A program made the translations under genes and the position numbers. Shown one piece after another: positions 11,270-21,790 of a stretch of 64,000 bases of DNA. The stretch's first letter is position 1. The number at the start of each line of letters is the position of its first letter. The DNA is from Rhodoferax sp. OV413 (GTDB lineage: Bacteria > Pseudomonadota > Gammaproteobacteria > Burkholderiales > Burkholderiaceae_C): contig CAMAWD010000017.1 of the NCBI GenBank assembly GCA_945861785.1, forward strand, positions 30,706 through 94,705, in the 5' to 3' direction. The notes under the pieces were generated by a model that saw only the letters and a program-made list of their open reading frames with translations, was not told where the DNA came from and ran no database searches.

Positions 11270-12607
11270 TCAGCCGGCCATCTCGCGCACCAGCACCTCG
11301 CCGCGCAGCCCGCGCTGCGATGCCTCGGTGATGCGCACATCGACCATCTGCCCCACCAGACGTGCCGGGCCGGCAAAAACAACGGCCCGGTTGCACTCCG
11401 CGCGGCCGAACAACTCGTCCGCATTTTTGCGCGCCGCGCCCTCGACCAGCACGCGCTGCACCGTGCCCAGCCGGCTGGCGCTGAGCGCCCGCACGTTCGC
11501 GTCGATCGCCGCCTGCAGCCGCTGCAGCCGCTCCAGCTTGACGGCGTGCGGCGTGTCATCGTGCAGCGCCGCTGCCGGCGTTCCGGGCCGCGGGCTGAAG
11601 ATGAAACTGAAAGAGCTGTCGTAACCCACGTCGCCGATCAGCTTCATCATGCGCTCGAAGTCGTCCGCGGTCTCCCCTGGGAACCCGACGATGAAGTCGC
11701 TGGAGAGCGCAAGGTCGGGCCGGATGGCGCGCAGCTTGCGCACAGTCGACTTGTATTCCATGGCGGTGTAGCCACGTTTCATCGCCATCAGGATGCGGTC
11801 CGAGCCATGCTGCACCGGCAGATGCAGGTGGTTGACCAGCTTGGAGACCTTGCCATACACGGCAATCAGGGCCGGCGTGAATTCATTCGGATGGCTGGTG
11901 GTGTAACGGATGCGCCCGATGCCGGGAATGTCGGCCACATACTCGATCAGGGTGGCGAGGTCGGCCAGCTCCGTGGTGTCGCCCATCGGCGCGCGGTAGG
12001 CATTGACGTTCTGCCCCAGCAGGGTCACCTCGCGCACACCCTGGTCGGCCAGGCCGGCGATTTCAACCAGCACATCGTCGAACGGCCGCGACACCTCTTC
12101 GCCCCGGGTATACGGCACCACACAATAACTGCAGTATTTGGAGCATCCCTCCATGATGCTGACAAACGCGGTCGCACCCTCGACACGCGCTGGCGGCAGG
12201 TGGTCGAACTTCTCGATCTCGGGGAAACTGATGTCGACCTGCGGGCGGCCCTGCAGTTGGCGCTGGCGCAACAACTCAGGCAGGCGGTGCAGCGTTTGCG
12301 GCCCGAACACCACGTCCACATACGGCGCGCGGTCGATGATCGCCGCACCTTCCTGGCTCGCCACACAGCCCCCCACACCAATTTGCACGCCACGCTTCTT
12401 GAGGTGCTTGATGCGGCCAAGATCGGAGAACACTTTTTCCTGCGCCTTCTCGCGCACCGAGCAGGTATTGAACAGGATCAGGTCGGCCTGCTGCAGGTCC
12501 TGCGTCGGCTCGTAACCCTCGGCGGCGCGCAACACGTCGACCATCTTGTCCGAGTCGTATTCGTTCATCTGGCAACCGAAGGTCTTGATGAATACTTTCT
12601 TGCTCAT
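11270..12607 (-). CDS. miaB: tRNA-2-methylthio-N6-isopentenyladenosine synthase MiaB
   Basis: Radical-SAM methylthiotransferase (445 residues) that adds the 2-methylthio group to i6A37 in tRNAs reading UNN codons. The N-terminal UPF0004 domain starts [19 protein letters not shown] with the first auxiliary-cluster Cys; the radical SAM motif is [15 protein letters not shown]; a TRAM domain ends the protein ([16 protein letters not shown]). The three N-terminal Cys (GCQMN, NTCSVR, GGCVAS) for the second [4Fe-4S] cluster are present. Single-gene unit, convergent with ffh. Confidence 0.96.
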   Translation of the reverse strand: MSKKVFIKTFGCQMNEYDSDKMVDVLRAAEGYEPTQDLQQADLILFNTCSVREKAQEKVFSDLGRIKHLKKRGVQIGVGGCVASQEGAAIIDRAPYVDVVFGPQTLHRLPELLRQRQLQGRPQVDISFPEIEKFDHLPPARVEGATAFVSIMEGCSKYCSYCVVPYTRGEEVSRPFDDVLVEIAGLADQGVREVTLLGQNVNAYRAPMGDTTELADLATLIEYVADIPGIGRIRYTTSHPNEFTPALIAVYGKVSKLVNHLHLPVQHGSDRILMAMKRGYTAMEYKSTVRKLRAIRPDLALSSDFIVGFPGETADDFERMMKLIGDVGYDSSFSFIFSPRPGTPAAALHDDTPHAVKLERLQRLQAAIDANVRALSASRLGTVQRVLVEGAARKNADELFGRAECNRAVVFAGPARLVGQMVDVRITEASQRGLRGEVLVREMAG

Positions 12608-12703
12608 GGGGAACTGCGCTTTCTTGGGGGCTGTCGGGTTGGCGGTGTGGCGGATCAGCGCCGGGGCAATGGCTCGGGGCCCTGGCGGCCCGCTGTAACC
12701 GGA

Positions 12704-13159
12704 CTACTGCTTGGGGAACTTTGGCAACTGGTGGAACGGCGTCTTGCCGTCATCGGTCTTGGGCTTGTCACCGATCGATCCGAAAGTGAAGTTGACAACC
12801 GGCTCCATGCCGCTGCGTTTCTCGGCCACCTCGCGCTCCGTCAACAGCCAGACATCCTTGATCAGGCCCTGTGGCTCGCGCACGTAGTTGACGATGTAGG
12901 TCTCACCCACGAGTGACCCGGACAACACCAGGGTGTTGGTCAGCCCGCGGATACGCACGCCAGGGGCGAGGCGCTCCGGGTTGCCATTGAGCAACACATC
13001 CGGAGGCCGGGTCACGGCCAGGGTGGCGCGTTTGGCGGCCAGGGGGAACTCGCGCACGCCCGGCGGCGGCGGCTGGGCGCCAGCATGGTCTGGCAGCGAC
13101 AACCCGAGCAGCACCAGCACCAGGGCGAAAAATGACGGCGTGTGTGTACAGCGGTTCAT
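12704..13159 (-). CDS. Conserved hypothetical exported protein
   Basis: About 151 residues with a Sec signal peptide (SFFALVLVLLGLSLPDHAGA, cleavage likely after AGAQ). The mature part has no family I can name; it contains a beta-rich stretch (RATLAVTRPPDVLLNG) and ends in a Lys/Pro-rich tail. It is probably periplasmic. The start is uncertain between 13159 (MNRCTH) and 13168 (MNTMNRC); neither has a strong ribosome binding site. It lies just upstream of miaB on the same strand and diverges from the histidine phosphatase gene. Function unknown. Confidence 0.65.
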   Translation of the reverse strand: MNRCTHTPSFFALVLVLLGLSLPDHAGAQPPPPGVREFPLAAKRATLAVTRPPDVLLNGNPERLAPGVRIRGLTNTLVLSGSLVGETYIVNYVREPQGLIKDVWLLTEREVAEKRSGMEPVVNFTFGSIGDKPKTDDGKTPFHQLPKFPKQ

Positions 13160-13294
13160 GGTGTTCATCCAGAGGCTGTTGATGGAATATGGCCCCAAGG
13201 CCGGTGCGTGGAGTGTAACTTCCGGCACCACTGGCAGGATACCGCAAGCTCACCTACCATCGACCAGACATTGCGATTCACACGGAGGCACGCC

Positions 13295-13870
13295 ATGCCA
13301 CTCACGCGACGACAGACCCTCTTGGCCGGCCTTGCGCCCTGGCAGACCGTGCCGGCGCGCTCGGCCGACACCGGTGTCGCGGCGCTGCTTCGTGCCGGTG
13401 GCGCCGTCGCCGCATTCCGCCATGCCCTTGCCCCCGGGACCTTCGACCCGCCGGGTTTCGCACTGGGCATCTGCGCCACACAGCGCAATCTCAGCGACGA
13501 AGGCCGTGCACAGGCGCGTGCCATCGGCGCATGGTTCACCGCGCAGGGATTGCGGCCGTCGCGCGTGCGGTCCAGCCCCTGGTGCCGGTGCATCGATACC
13601 GCAACTCTGGCCTTCGGGTCGGCCCAGCCCTGGCCCGCGCTCGGATCGCCCGCAGGCCAAAGTGCCGGGACGCACGCAGCCCACCTGAAGGAGTTGCGGC
13701 AAGCACTCGCTGGCGCCGCCCGCCAGCGCGGCAGCTTTGAAGTCTGGGTCACGCACATGTTCGTGATAGCGGACCTGACCGGCCAGAACACCGACTCGGG
13801 AGACGGTCTGTTGCTGGCGCCTGGAGACGGGGGCCGGGTGAAGATTCTGGCGCAGTTGGAGTTGCGCTGA
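13295..13870 (+). CDS. Histidine phosphatase superfamily protein, probably exported
   Basis: 191 residues. The N-terminus MPLTRRQTLLAGLAPWQTVPA looks like a short Tat-type signal (RRQTLLAG). The phosphatase core is recognisable: FRHALAPGT carries the RH motif (usually LVRHG; here one residue later), RSSPWCRCIDTA is the typical Arg-containing loop, and WVTHMFVIADLTG holds the second catalytic His. The start is fixed by GGAGG nine bases upstream of ATG. Family members remove phosphate from varied substrates; the substrate here is unknown. Confidence 0.75.
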   Translation: MPLTRRQTLLAGLAPWQTVPARSADTGVAALLRAGGAVAAFRHALAPGTFDPPGFALGICATQRNLSDEGRAQARAIGAWFTAQGLRPSRVRSSPWCRCIDTATLAFGSAQPWPALGSPAGQSAGTHAAHLKELRQALAGAARQRGSFEVWVTHMFVIADLTGQNTDSGDGLLLAPGDGGRVKILAQLELR

Positions 13871-13936
13871 GTACCCGGTTGCCCAGTACCGGCACTCGGT
13901 TACGATGTCTCCGACCCAATGCCCTCACGCCGCACC

Positions 13937-14275
13937 ATGCAAGCACCGGCTTCACCCCCGCCCGCCCTGGACCACCGAACCTGCGGCGCCTGCGGCGCCA
14001 GCGTGCACCGCGCCGATGTCCACAAGAACCGCTACGGCCAGTACATCTGCAACAACTGCCGCGCCGACGGCGTGCGCGCGGTCGGTCGCCAGCGCTTGCG
14101 CCACATGCTCAAACGTATGCCGACCGGCTTGTTTGCGTTCATCGTGGTGGTGCTGGTGCTGGTGCTCGTTCCCCTGGCATTTTTCCTGCTGGCGCAGTTG
14201 CACACCTATTCGAACACCGGCATGGTGGGCGACCTCAAGGCCATGGTGCGCTCCATCAACCAGATGGCGCGCTGA
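13937..14275 (+). CDS. Small membrane protein with an N-terminal zinc-ribbon motif
   Basis: About 112 residues. CGACGASV and CNNCRAD give two CxxC pairs 19 residues apart, a zinc ribbon; then a single strong membrane helix (TGLFAFIVVVLVLVLVPLAF) and a short periplasmic or cytoplasmic tail. No family name can be given. The start may also be at 13919 (six residues longer). Its last 20 bases overlap the end of the convergent, truncated response-regulator gene, which suggests that a deletion joined the two. Confidence 0.6.
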   Translation: MQAPASPPPALDHRTCGACGASVHRADVHKNRYGQYICNNCRADGVRAVGRQRLRHMLKRMPTGLFAFIVVVLVLVLVPLAFFLLAQLHTYSNTGMVGDLKAMVRSINQMAR

Positions 14276-14903
14276 AACGCGCCGGGTGGTGCCGCAAGGT
14301 CGCGGCCTCCAGCAGCAGTTCCTGGTCTGCCACCGAAAGCCCCATGCCACGCGCAATCAGCTCCGAATAGTGGGCCATGCGCAGGATGTGGCCACCGGTC
14401 TCCGGATCCCGGTATTCGGCCGCCCTGGAGAGCCGCACGACGGTCTCGCGCTCGCGCTGCACCACTGCCAGCGTCGCCTTGCGCACCTCCTCGGCCAGCC
14501 AGCCGGCCCGGTCGGCGAGCTGGCGCCGAATGTCACCCAGAGCCAGCATGTTGCTGCTGCGCGCCAGAAATTCCACCGTGTCCACGGGTTTGGTCAGAAA
14601 ATCGGTGGCGCCGGCACCGAGCGCGCGGTAACGCACATGTTTCTGTTCATTGGCCGTGACCATGAGGATCGGCACGCCCTCCCGGCCGGGGGTGGCCCGC
14701 AGCGCCTGGATGAAGGCAATACCGTCCAGGCCGGGCATCATGTAATCGACGATCACCAGGTCGGGTTCTTGGCTCTGGGCCCAGGCAAGGGCCGCAACCG
14801 GCTCGGGAAAGCTCCTGGACTCGCATTCGGGCAGCTTGCGCACCAGTGCCTCGAACAGGACCAGGTTGATTTCGTTGTCGTCAACAATCAGAACCTTGTG
14901 CAT
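14256..14903 (-). CDS. Response regulator with truncated HD-GYP domain
   Basis: 215 residues. Receiver domain (1-120) with DDN at 8-10, phosphorylation Asp in VIVDYMMPG and Lys in TKPVD. A coiled linker leads to the start of an HD-GYP c-di-GMP phosphodiesterase domain: RLSRAAEYRDPETGGHILRM is the conserved beginning of RpfG-type domains. The protein then stops after LLLEAATLRHHPARFSAPSG, exactly where full-length proteins carry the HD metal motif (MHDIGK), so no catalytic centre remains. The gene lies nine bases after the hybrid kinase and is presumably its response regulator. It can still receive phosphate but cannot hydrolyse c-di-GMP; it may be decaying. Confidence 0.8.
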   Translation of the reverse strand: MHKVLIVDDNEINLVLFEALVRKLPECESRSFPEPVAALAWAQSQEPDLVIVDYMMPGLDGIAFIQALRATPGREGVPILMVTANEQKHVRYRALGAGATDFLTKPVDTVEFLARSSNMLALGDIRRQLADRAGWLAEEVRKATLAVVQRERETVVRLSRAAEYRDPETGGHILRMAHYSELIARGMGLSVADQELLLEAATLRHHPARFSAPSG

Positions 14904-14912
14904 GGTCTGGCC

Positions 14913-17900
14913 TCACGCGGGGATTCGCCGCAAAGCGTCGATCACATGATCGACTTCGTTTGCCAACAACCCCAGTGTCAGGGCGGCTTGCGGCAGGTTG
15001 CCATCCTCGGCGAGTGATTCCAGGCGCTGGGCCAGTTGCACCGCCGGCCGCGCACCGAACATCGACAGTGTGCCCTTGAGCGCGTGGGCAACGTACAGCA
15101 GTGGTTGCGGGTCGGATTGCTGCAGCGCCAGTTGCATCTTGTGCAAATCCTTTGGCCATTGCACCGTGAAGGCGGCGGAGATGATTTCCACCACCTCCTG
15201 GTCGGCGGCCCGGAGTGCCAGGTGGTAGTCGAAATGCACAGCCACCACCACCGGCGCTGCGGGGGCCTTGCGCTGACCCGGATGGTTCAAGGCGGCATCG
15301 GCACCAGGCACATCGCGCTGCAACATCTGGCGCAGTGCCGCAGGCTCGAACGGCTTGGAAATATAGTCGTCCATACCGGCCTCGATGCAGCGATCGCGGT
15401 CGCTTTGCATCGCGTTCGCGGTCATGGCGATGATGGGGGTTCGGGGCGCGGACTCCAGCGCACGCCAGCGCCGCGTTGCCTCCAGCCCGTCCATCACCGG
15501 CATCATCATGTCCATCAGCACCACGTCGAAACGTTTCGCTTGCAGGCGCTCCAGGGCCAGTGCCCCGTTTTCAGCCAGCGTCACGCGGTGGCCCCAGCGT
15601 CGAAGCAAAGCGGTGGCAAGCATCTGGTTCACGGCCTGGTCTTCCACCAGCAGCACGTCCAGGCTGTTGCGTTGGTCCGCCACCAGGTGCCGCGTAACCA
15701 GTGGTGCATTGGCTGCCATCGGCACCTGGCGCACACGCCGGAGCACAGACAGCAGTTCTTCGCGGGTGAAGGGCTTGGTCAGGTAGGCTGCAAAACCCAC
15801 ATCCCGCGAGCGCCGGGCGTCGCCCTTGATGCCGGCCGACGACAACATCACCAGCGCCATATCGGCGCAGCCTGGAATGTCGCGCAGGGCCTGGGCTGTG
15901 GCAAGTCCGTCCAGCCCGGGCATCTGGCCATCCAGCAGAACCAGCTCGCAGGGAACGGTGCCTTCGCCCGCATGCCTGCGCAGCCAGTCGAGGGCAGCCG
16001 CGCCGGACGCACAGGCCACCGGCGCCATTCCCACACTCTGCAACATCCGCACCAGGATTTCCCGGTTGACGGTGTTGTCGTCCACAACCAGCGCCCGCAG
16101 GCCGGCCAGCGGCGCCGCATCAGCCGGTGCCTCGGCTGGCCCCGGGTCTGGCTCGAGCGGAATCACCAGCCCAAAGCGGCTTCCCTGGCCCGGCGCACTG
16201 GTGACGTCGATGCTGCCATCCAGCGCTTGCGCCAGACGCTTGCAGATGGTCAGGCCCAGACCGGTGCCGCCGAACTTGCGGGTGATCGAGTTGTCCTCCT
16301 GCCGGAACGGGTCGAAGATCGACAGCAGATGCTCCGCGGCAATGCCCACACCGGTGTCGCGGACCTCGAACCGGACCCGATTGCCCCCAAGCGCCGTGGA
16401 CACCCGTGACACCGACAGCACCACCTCGCCCTGGTGGGTGAACTTGATCGCATTGCCCAGCAGGTTCACCAGGATCTGGCGCAACCGACCGGGGTCGCCG
16501 AGCACCGCCAGCGGCAGTTCCGGGTCGATGTCACAGGCCAGCTCCAGGCCCTTGCCATGGGCCCGCACGGCAAGGGCCTTGAGGGTGTCGGCGATGGTGC
16601 GACCCAGGTTGAATGGAATGTGTTCGATCAGCAGCTCGCCGGCCTCGATCTTGGAGAAATCCAGGATGTCGTTGATCACCGTGAGCAGGCTTTCCGACGA
16701 AGATTTCACGATGTCGAGGTAGCCGCGTTGCTCGTCGCTCAGCTGGGTGTCAAGCGCCAGGCTGGTCATGCCGATCACGCCGTTCATGGGGGTGCGTATC
16801 TCGTGGCTCATGTTGGCCAGAAAGTCCGACTTGGCGCGGTTTGCGGCTTCCGCCTCGTCCTTGGCCCGGCGCAATTCCTCAGACGCAAGCCTGGCTTCGC
16901 TGATGTCGGCCAGATAACCATTCCACAAGATGGCGCCATCGGGCAGGCGGCGGGGCTGCGACTCCGAGTGCACCCACTTGATGGCGCGGCTGGTCTTGTG
17001 CAGGAGCCGGAAATCCAGTGCCCAGGGCTTGTTGTGCAATACCGACATGCCAATGACTTCGTTCAATGCCGCTACGTCATCCCGGTGAATGAGGTTCAGG
17101 ACGGCGTTGACATCGGCCATGGCCTCTTGCTGGGTGACGCCGCAGATACGTTCGACCGCCGGGCTGCAGAATGAAACCGACTCGGCCCCATCGGCGCCGC
17201 GCCGAAAAGTGAACATGGCCATCGGGCTGTTCTGCGTGACCTCGCTCAGCAGCGCGACAGTTTCCTTGAGCTCGGTCACGTCCTGCCAGATACCGGTAAA
17301 GACAACCCCACCCACAGGCGACAGGTCTGGCTCCGGGCTGATCTGGCTGCGGATCCAGCGCAGCTTGCCGTCCGGCAGGATGATGCGGTAGTCGTGGCTC
17401 CAGGGGCCGCGCCGGGCAGCGGCGTCAAGCACGCCCTGCTCGCAGCGCGCACGGTCCTCGGGCACGATCTGCTGCTCCGACAGCGCACCGTTGGTGATCA
17501 AGGCCTGCGGCTCCATGCCACGGATTTCAAGCAGGCGCTCGCTGACGAAGGTGAAGCGGGTCTGGCCATCGCGCACCTCGCAACGGTAGACAACGCCGGG
17601 CACGGCATTGGTGATATGGCGCACCAAGGCCTCGGAGGCCTTGATCTCGGCCTCCATCTGCTTGCGCGCCGTGATGTCAGTGCCAATCCATATGTACTGG
17701 GTCAACACGCCGGCGTGGTCCCGCAGCGGGACGATGGTGGCGTCCACCCAGTAGAGACCGCCGTTGCGGTGGCGGTTGCAGCTTTCGCCGTTCCAGACCC
17801 TGCCTGCGGCAATGGTCTGCCACACATCGGCGTGGAAGGCTGGCGGATGAAAACCGGAGTTGACGATCCGGTGGGTGGCGCCGATCAACTGCGCCATGGC

Positions 17901-19259
17901 AAAACCGCTGATGGCGCAGAACCGGTTGTTGACGTAGGTGATGGCGCCACGCAGGTCGGTGATGCTGACAATGGCGTGCTGGTCCAGGGCGAACTTCTGG
18001 TTGTCCAGGGCCTGGCGGCCGAATTCGCGTTCGCGCATCAGCAACGCCACGACGCCGGTCAGCGCATCCAGGTCGTCGGCAGGCAGTTCGCTGGCGGCCT
18101 GGTCTGGCCCGGGCGACAGGGTGTTGAGTATCTGGCGCAGCGACTCCAACGCGCGCTGGCGCAACTGCAGCTCCTGGTGCAATTGTTGGTCCATCAGGTG
18201 CTGCTCGGTGACATCGCGAAGCGCCAGGACATGGCTGGCGGCGTTGCCGGATTCAGCACCCAACGTTGACCAGGTGGTGTCGAAGATCACCTTCTGCCCA
18301 TCGGCCGTGGTGGTCTCGATGCGCCGGGCCTGCCAGTCAAGGGCCTGCGCAGCGTCGTGGAAGGCACCGGGCAGCAACGTGCGAATGTGCTGGCCAACAA
18401 TCTGCCCGGCATGCATCGCCAACATCCGCGCCGCCGCCGGGTTGCAATAGATGACGCGGTCACCGCCATCGGTGGAAAGCACGCCGTCGCCGATGGCATT
18501 CAATGTGACGGACGCTCGCTGCCGCTGCGCCACCAGCCGGCCCGTGGCGCGCTGCAGAATGTCAAAGGTATGGCGGATCTCGATTGGCGCATCGGCGTCG
18601 AGCAGGTCATTGATGGCCACCGCGCCAGAGAGGATCTCGGCTTCGCGCGCGCGCACGCGGTCGAAATTTCTGAGCCAGCGCACCAGCGGAAAGCGGATCA
18701 GCAGCAACCCGCCCAACAGTGCAGAAATTGCCAGCGCCAACGAGAACAGGGCCATTCTCCAGAGCTCGCTGGCGACTTGCTCGGCCGAAAAATGCAGGCG
18801 GAACACGCCGTAGTCCGTGCCGCCGACCGCAATGTTGTGGTTCAGGTCGATCAGCTGTTTTTGCACCTTGTCGCGCAACCAATCCGGTGGTGTCAGCGCG
18901 GGGCGGAAAGTGTTGTTGGCTGTGATGGCGCCACCGCGGGTGTCGATGAACTGCGCCTGGGAAAAGTGCGACCGGGCAACGGCGCGCGCCAGCGTCTTCT
19001 GGATGGTGTCGTAGTCGCCGATCACGGCACTGTCGGCCAAGCTGCTGGCCGCCAAGTTCACCACCATCGCGGCGTCCAACTGCTGATCGTCAATTTGATG
19101 CGTGAACTTGTACTGGTAGAACAGGCCCAGGCCGGTGCCCACAAACAGCAGCAGCGTGACGACGTACAGCGAAAAGACGCGGCCCGCCAGGGTGCTTGGC
19201 AGCCAACCCAGGGGCAGCCGCAGCAGCTTGCCCCACGCGCGCCGCAAACCAGCCACCAC
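14913..19259 (-). CDS. Hybrid sensor histidine kinase (PAS-rich, two receivers, HPt)
   Basis: 1448 residues. A membrane helix near 25-45, an extracytoplasmic domain to about 165, a second helix ([20 protein letters not shown]), HAMP-like region, then about four PAS/PAC domains (roughly 240-800), HisKA with [15 protein letters not shown], HATPase_c with NLLGNAIKF and GTGLGL, receiver 1 ([18 protein letters not shown]), receiver 2 ([21 protein letters not shown]) and a C-terminal HPt with the His of [14 protein letters not shown]. It can therefore run a full phosphorelay internally. Neighbours are a PhnD-like periplasmic protein six bases upstream and a receiver protein nine bases downstream. 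The signal is unknown; the periplasmic protein probably presents it. Confidence 0.92.
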   Translation of the reverse strand: MVAGLRRAWGKLLRLPLGWLPSTLAGRVFSLYVVTLLLFVGTGLGLFYQYKFTHQIDDQQLDAAMVVNLAASSLADSAVIGDYDTIQKTLARAVARSHFSQAQFIDTRGGAITANNTFRPALTPPDWLRDKVQKQLIDLNHNIAVGGTDYGVFRLHFSAEQVASELWRMALFSLALAISALLGGLLLIRFPLVRWLRNFDRVRAREAEILSGAVAINDLLDADAPIEIRHTFDILQRATGRLVAQRQRASVTLNAIGDGVLSTDGGDRVIYCNPAAARMLAMHAGQIVGQHIRTLLPGAFHDAAQALDWQARRIETTTADGQKVIFDTTWSTLGAESGNAASHVLALRDVTEQHLMDQQLHQELQLRQRALESLRQILNTLSPGPDQAASELPADDLDALTGVVALLMREREFGRQALDNQKFALDQHAIVSITDLRGAITYVNNRFCAISGFAMAQLIGATHRIVNSGFHPPAFHADVWQTIAAGRVWNGESCNRHRNGGLYWVDATIVPLRDHAGVLTQYIWIGTDITARKQMEAEIKASEALVRHITNAVPGVVYRCEVRDGQTRFTFVSERLLEIRGMEPQALITNGALSEQQIVPEDRARCEQGVLDAAARRGPWSHDYRIILPDGKLRWIRSQISPEPDLSPVGGVVFTGIWQDVTELKETVALLSEVTQNSPMAMFTFRRGADGAESVSFCSPAVERICGVTQQEAMADVNAVLNLIHRDDVAALNEVIGMSVLHNKPWALDFRLLHKTSRAIKWVHSESQPRRLPDGAILWNGYLADISEARLASEELRRAKDEAEAANRAKSDFLANMSHEIRTPMNGVIGMTSLALDTQLSDEQRGYLDIVKSSSESLLTVINDILDFSKIEAGELLIEHIPFNLGRTIADTLKALAVRAHGKGLELACDIDPELPLAVLGDPGRLRQILVNLLGNAIKFTHQGEVVLSVSRVSTALGGNRVRFEVRDTGVGIAAEHLLSIFDPFRQEDNSITRKFGGTGLGLTICKRLAQALDGSIDVTSAPGQGSRFGLVIPLEPDPGPAEAPADAAPLAGLRALVVDDNTVNREILVRMLQSVGMAPVACASGAAALDWLRRHAGEGTVPCELVLLDGQMPGLDGLATAQALRDIPGCADMALVMLSSAGIKGDARRSRDVGFAAYLTKPFTREELLSVLRRVRQVPMAANAPLVTRHLVADQRNSLDVLLVEDQAVNQMLATALLRRWGHRVTLAENGALALERLQAKRFDVVLMDMMMPVMDGLEATRRWRALESAPRTPIIAMTANAMQSDRDRCIEAGMDDYISKPFEPAALRQMLQRDVPGADAALNHPGQRKAPAAPVVVAVHFDYHLALRAADQEVVEIISAAFTVQWPKDLHKMQLALQQSDPQPLLYVAHALKGTLSMFGARPAVQLAQRLESLAEDGNLPQAALTLGLLANEVDHVIDALRRIPA

Positions 19260-19265
19260 CTGCCC

Positions 19266-20123
19266 CTAGTGCAGCGCCGCAGGCGCCGACCGGAAGAAGC
19301 GGCGGTAGGCGGCGTAATCGGCGCCGCTCGCAGCAATGAAATACGCGTCGGCCAGCAGGCCCACCTCTTTCGACACCTGGCGCAGGATTTCGCGACCGCG
19401 CGGGTCCTTGGCCATGTCGATGAAGGCGCTGGCCACGGCCCGCGCGTCTTTCTCCGGCACCTTGTCCGATACCATCAGGGCCAGTTCCTGGAACGGCTCG
19501 GAGCTCCACAACACCCGGAACTTCTTGCCCTCGCGCCGGGCGTAAGCGTCCACCAGCTGTGAATTGCCTCCGGCCGCCGCCACCTTGCCACTGAACAGCT
19601 GGGCAAAGGCTGCATCCTGGTTGCCCGCGAACACCGGCCGGACCGTGATGTTCTGGGACATCAGGTAGGCATACGGCACCTTGTAGATAATGATCGCCTC
19701 CGGCCCTGCAAAGGCCACCTCCTGGCCATTGAGCTGCGCCAGACTGGTTACCGGCGAATCAGACGGCACCACGATCTGGCCTTGCAGCGCGGGCGTGTCG
19801 CGCCGGCCAAACACCTTCCAGCCGAGTTGCTCGCGCTGCGGGCTGAACAGGTGGTTGCTGAACACGAACTCCACCTCGTTGGCCAGCACAAAGCTGGTGG
19901 TGTCGGCCGAAGTCCGGCCGATCTTCAGGCTGAGGTTGACCGCGCTCTTTTCCGACACATAGGCAATGATGGGATTCCAGTAGGCCGCAGTGAGACTGAT
20001 GCTGTGCTGGTTGACCGGCGAGAACCGGTACACCGCTTGCTGGGCAGCGGCCTGGCCAACACCGGCTGCCAGCAACAGCCAAAGCGACCAGACGGCAAGA
20101 AAGCGCATTGGCGGGAGGTGCAT
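19266..20123 (-). CDS. PhnD-like periplasmic binding protein
   Basis: 285 residues with a Sec signal peptide (LAVWSLWLLLAAGVGQAAA). The mature part matches phosphate/phosphonate-type (PhnD, TctC-like periplasmic fold) binding proteins: YWNPIIAYVSEKSAVNLSLK, SPVTSLAQLNGQEVAFAGPE and NITVRPVFAGNQDAAFAQL are the usual blocks. No permease or ATPase gene is near, and the stop is six bases before the hybrid kinase, so it is best read as the sensory lobe of that kinase rather than a transporter part. The ATG at 20123 is preferred because of AGG upstream; a second ATG at 20108 lacks one. Confidence 0.82.
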   Translation of the reverse strand: MHLPPMRFLAVWSLWLLLAAGVGQAAAQQAVYRFSPVNQHSISLTAAYWNPIIAYVSEKSAVNLSLKIGRTSADTTSFVLANEVEFVFSNHLFSPQREQLGWKVFGRRDTPALQGQIVVPSDSPVTSLAQLNGQEVAFAGPEAIIIYKVPYAYLMSQNITVRPVFAGNQDAAFAQLFSGKVAAAGGNSQLVDAYARREGKKFRVLWSSEPFQELALMVSDKVPEKDARAVASAFIDMAKDPRGREILRQVSKEVGLLADAYFIAASGADYAAYRRFFRSAPAALH

Positions 20124-20140
20124 GGCTGGTACCTGTTGGC

Positions 20141-20167
20141 GATCTGACGGATCTGACGGATCTGACG
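20141..20167. repeat. Tandem 9-bp repeat, three copies
   Basis: GATCTGACG occurs three times head to tail just upstream of the start of the PhnD-like gene, within its 5' leader. A related-length repeat (GTCAAGCTC twice, then GTC) stands at 20239-20256. The function is unknown; they may simply be slippage products. Confidence 0.85.
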
Positions 20168-20238
20168 GACGCAGTCGCCCCATCCTAAACCATCTACCTG
20201 TCGGCGAACTTACAAGACATCGTCCGGTGAAGATAAAG

Positions 20239-20256
20239 GTCAAGCTCGTCAAGCTC
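20239..20256. repeat. Tandem 9-bp repeat, two copies plus partial third
   Basis: GTCAAGCTC is repeated twice and followed by GTCAGACTG. It ends one base before the complement of the stop codon of the GH13 gene, so it lies immediately downstream of that gene on the minus strand. Confidence 0.75.
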
Positions 20257-20257
20257 G

Positions 20258-21790
20258 TCAGACTGTCACACTGAAAATGTGCGCCCGATTCCCGTCCAGC
20301 CGCAGGTACAAGCCGTTTGCCGCGAGATCGTCGCGCCCGCGCCGATAGGCCTGGCCATCGAGGCGGTCGATCAGGTCGACGTGCGGGCCCGGCGCCAGGT
20401 CATGCGCGATCCACACCCGGCCTTGCGCCTGGTGGCTGCCGAGGTTCACGACAACCAGGCGATAGGCATCCCGGTGCTGCCAGCGCCAGCAGAGCAACGC
20501 GCCGTGGGAGGCGTCCGAGTTTGGCGTGACGTCCAGCAGCTTCCATTGCCCTTCGTGAAACACCGCATCGTCAACCAGGCCCAGCAACTGCGCGTACTGC
20601 GCAACCAGCGCTGTATCGGCAGCCTCCACCCGTGCCGCGTTGAGCGGCATCGGCAGGTGCACCGACAGGCCTTCGAATTGCCCTTGGTGGAAAAACCGCA
20701 GGCCCGGCAAGGTGGCGATCAACACCATCAGCGCCGTCTGGCGCTCGCGCCCGTAGGCCGTCACGCTGCGTTCCTCGTCGTGGTTCTCGAGAAAACGCGC
20801 CATCCGGCACTGGCGCTCGGCATCGTCCCTGAGCAGCGCAAGCACGCCGGCGGCATCACCCTTCAGGCGGTCGCAGAGCAGCTTGTCGTAGGTGAAACCG
20901 AAGCCGAGCGACTGCAAGTCAGCCTCCATGCCCCAATAGACTTCCGCCAGCCACAGAAAATCCGGTTGCAGCGCCGCCACTGCGGTGGTCCAGAACTCGC
21001 CTTCGGGCGCGCTGCGCCCGCGCAGCAATGGCGCCCAGGTGCGGGCGAAAACCCCGTTGAGCACCAGCATCGACATGTCACAACGCACACCGTCTGCGTG
21101 GCGGCCGATCTCTTGCAGCACGGCGAGCATTGCCGCGCGGGTGGCCGGGTTGAAATAGTCGAGCTGCGCCGTATCGGCCCATGGCGCAAAGTACGGGTCG
21201 CGGCCGCGCGCCACAAAATAGGGCGGCCTGCCCGCGGGCTCGATCAGCAGAAAGGCTGCGGGGTCGCGGTGGAAGTCCGCCTCGCTGCCCTGCATGAAGT
21301 ACTCCGGATGGGTGGTGATCCACGGGTGGTCGGGGCCGGTGTGGTTGGGTACAAAATCCACCATCAGGCGGATGCCGCGCGCGTGCAACCTGGCCCGCAC
21401 CAGATCGAGATCGGACCACGCGCCGATGCGCGGGTCGGGCGCATAGTCCTCGATCGAAAACGGCGAGCCGACGACAGACTCCACGGTCCAGCCCGGCAAG
21501 GCATGGTCAAAACGCGCGAATGCCGCAGGGTCGGTGCGGAACATGCGACGCCCGGCAATGCTGCGTTTCCAGATGCCCAGCAGGTAGACGCAGTCAAAGC
21601 CCAGCCGCGCCAGCCGGTCCCATTCGGCATCGGGCACATCGGCCAGCCGGACCGTACGCCCCGCTGCGGCCGACAACGCGTCCAGCCAAGGCCAGGTGTT
21701 GATCTGGTAGAGGTGGGGATGCGCGCGCCGCGGTTGCAGGGCCGTGGCAGGGCCCGATGCTGGCCCGGAGGTTCTGGGTGCTTGTGCCAT
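20258..21790 (-). CDS. GH13 alpha-amylase-family protein
   Basis: 510 residues with the (beta/alpha)8 barrel of family GH13 and no signal peptide, so it is cytosolic. Conserved regions: VDFVPNHTGPDHPW (region I), DGVRCDMSML with the nucleophile Asp (region II), LWLAEVYWGME with the acid/base Glu (region III) and FLENHDEERS with the third Asp (region IV). A C-terminal beta domain ends in LDGNRAHIFSVTV. It acts on alpha-glucosidic bonds, but whether as hydrolase or transferase cannot be told. The ATG at 21790 is preceded by CGGAG. It diverges from a GH63-like glucosidase, suggesting a joint role in use of a glucose-containing storage or protectant compound. Confidence 0.87.
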   Translation of the reverse strand: MAQAPRTSGPASGPATALQPRRAHPHLYQINTWPWLDALSAAAGRTVRLADVPDAEWDRLARLGFDCVYLLGIWKRSIAGRRMFRTDPAAFARFDHALPGWTVESVVGSPFSIEDYAPDPRIGAWSDLDLVRARLHARGIRLMVDFVPNHTGPDHPWITTHPEYFMQGSEADFHRDPAAFLLIEPAGRPPYFVARGRDPYFAPWADTAQLDYFNPATRAAMLAVLQEIGRHADGVRCDMSMLVLNGVFARTWAPLLRGRSAPEGEFWTTAVAALQPDFLWLAEVYWGMEADLQSLGFGFTYDKLLCDRLKGDAAGVLALLRDDAERQCRMARFLENHDEERSVTAYGRERQTALMVLIATLPGLRFFHQGQFEGLSVHLPMPLNAARVEAADTALVAQYAQLLGLVDDAVFHEGQWKLLDVTPNSDASHGALLCWRWQHRDAYRLVVVNLGSHQAQGRVWIAHDLAPGPHVDLIDRLDGQAYRRGRDDLAANGLYLRLDGNRAHIFSVTV

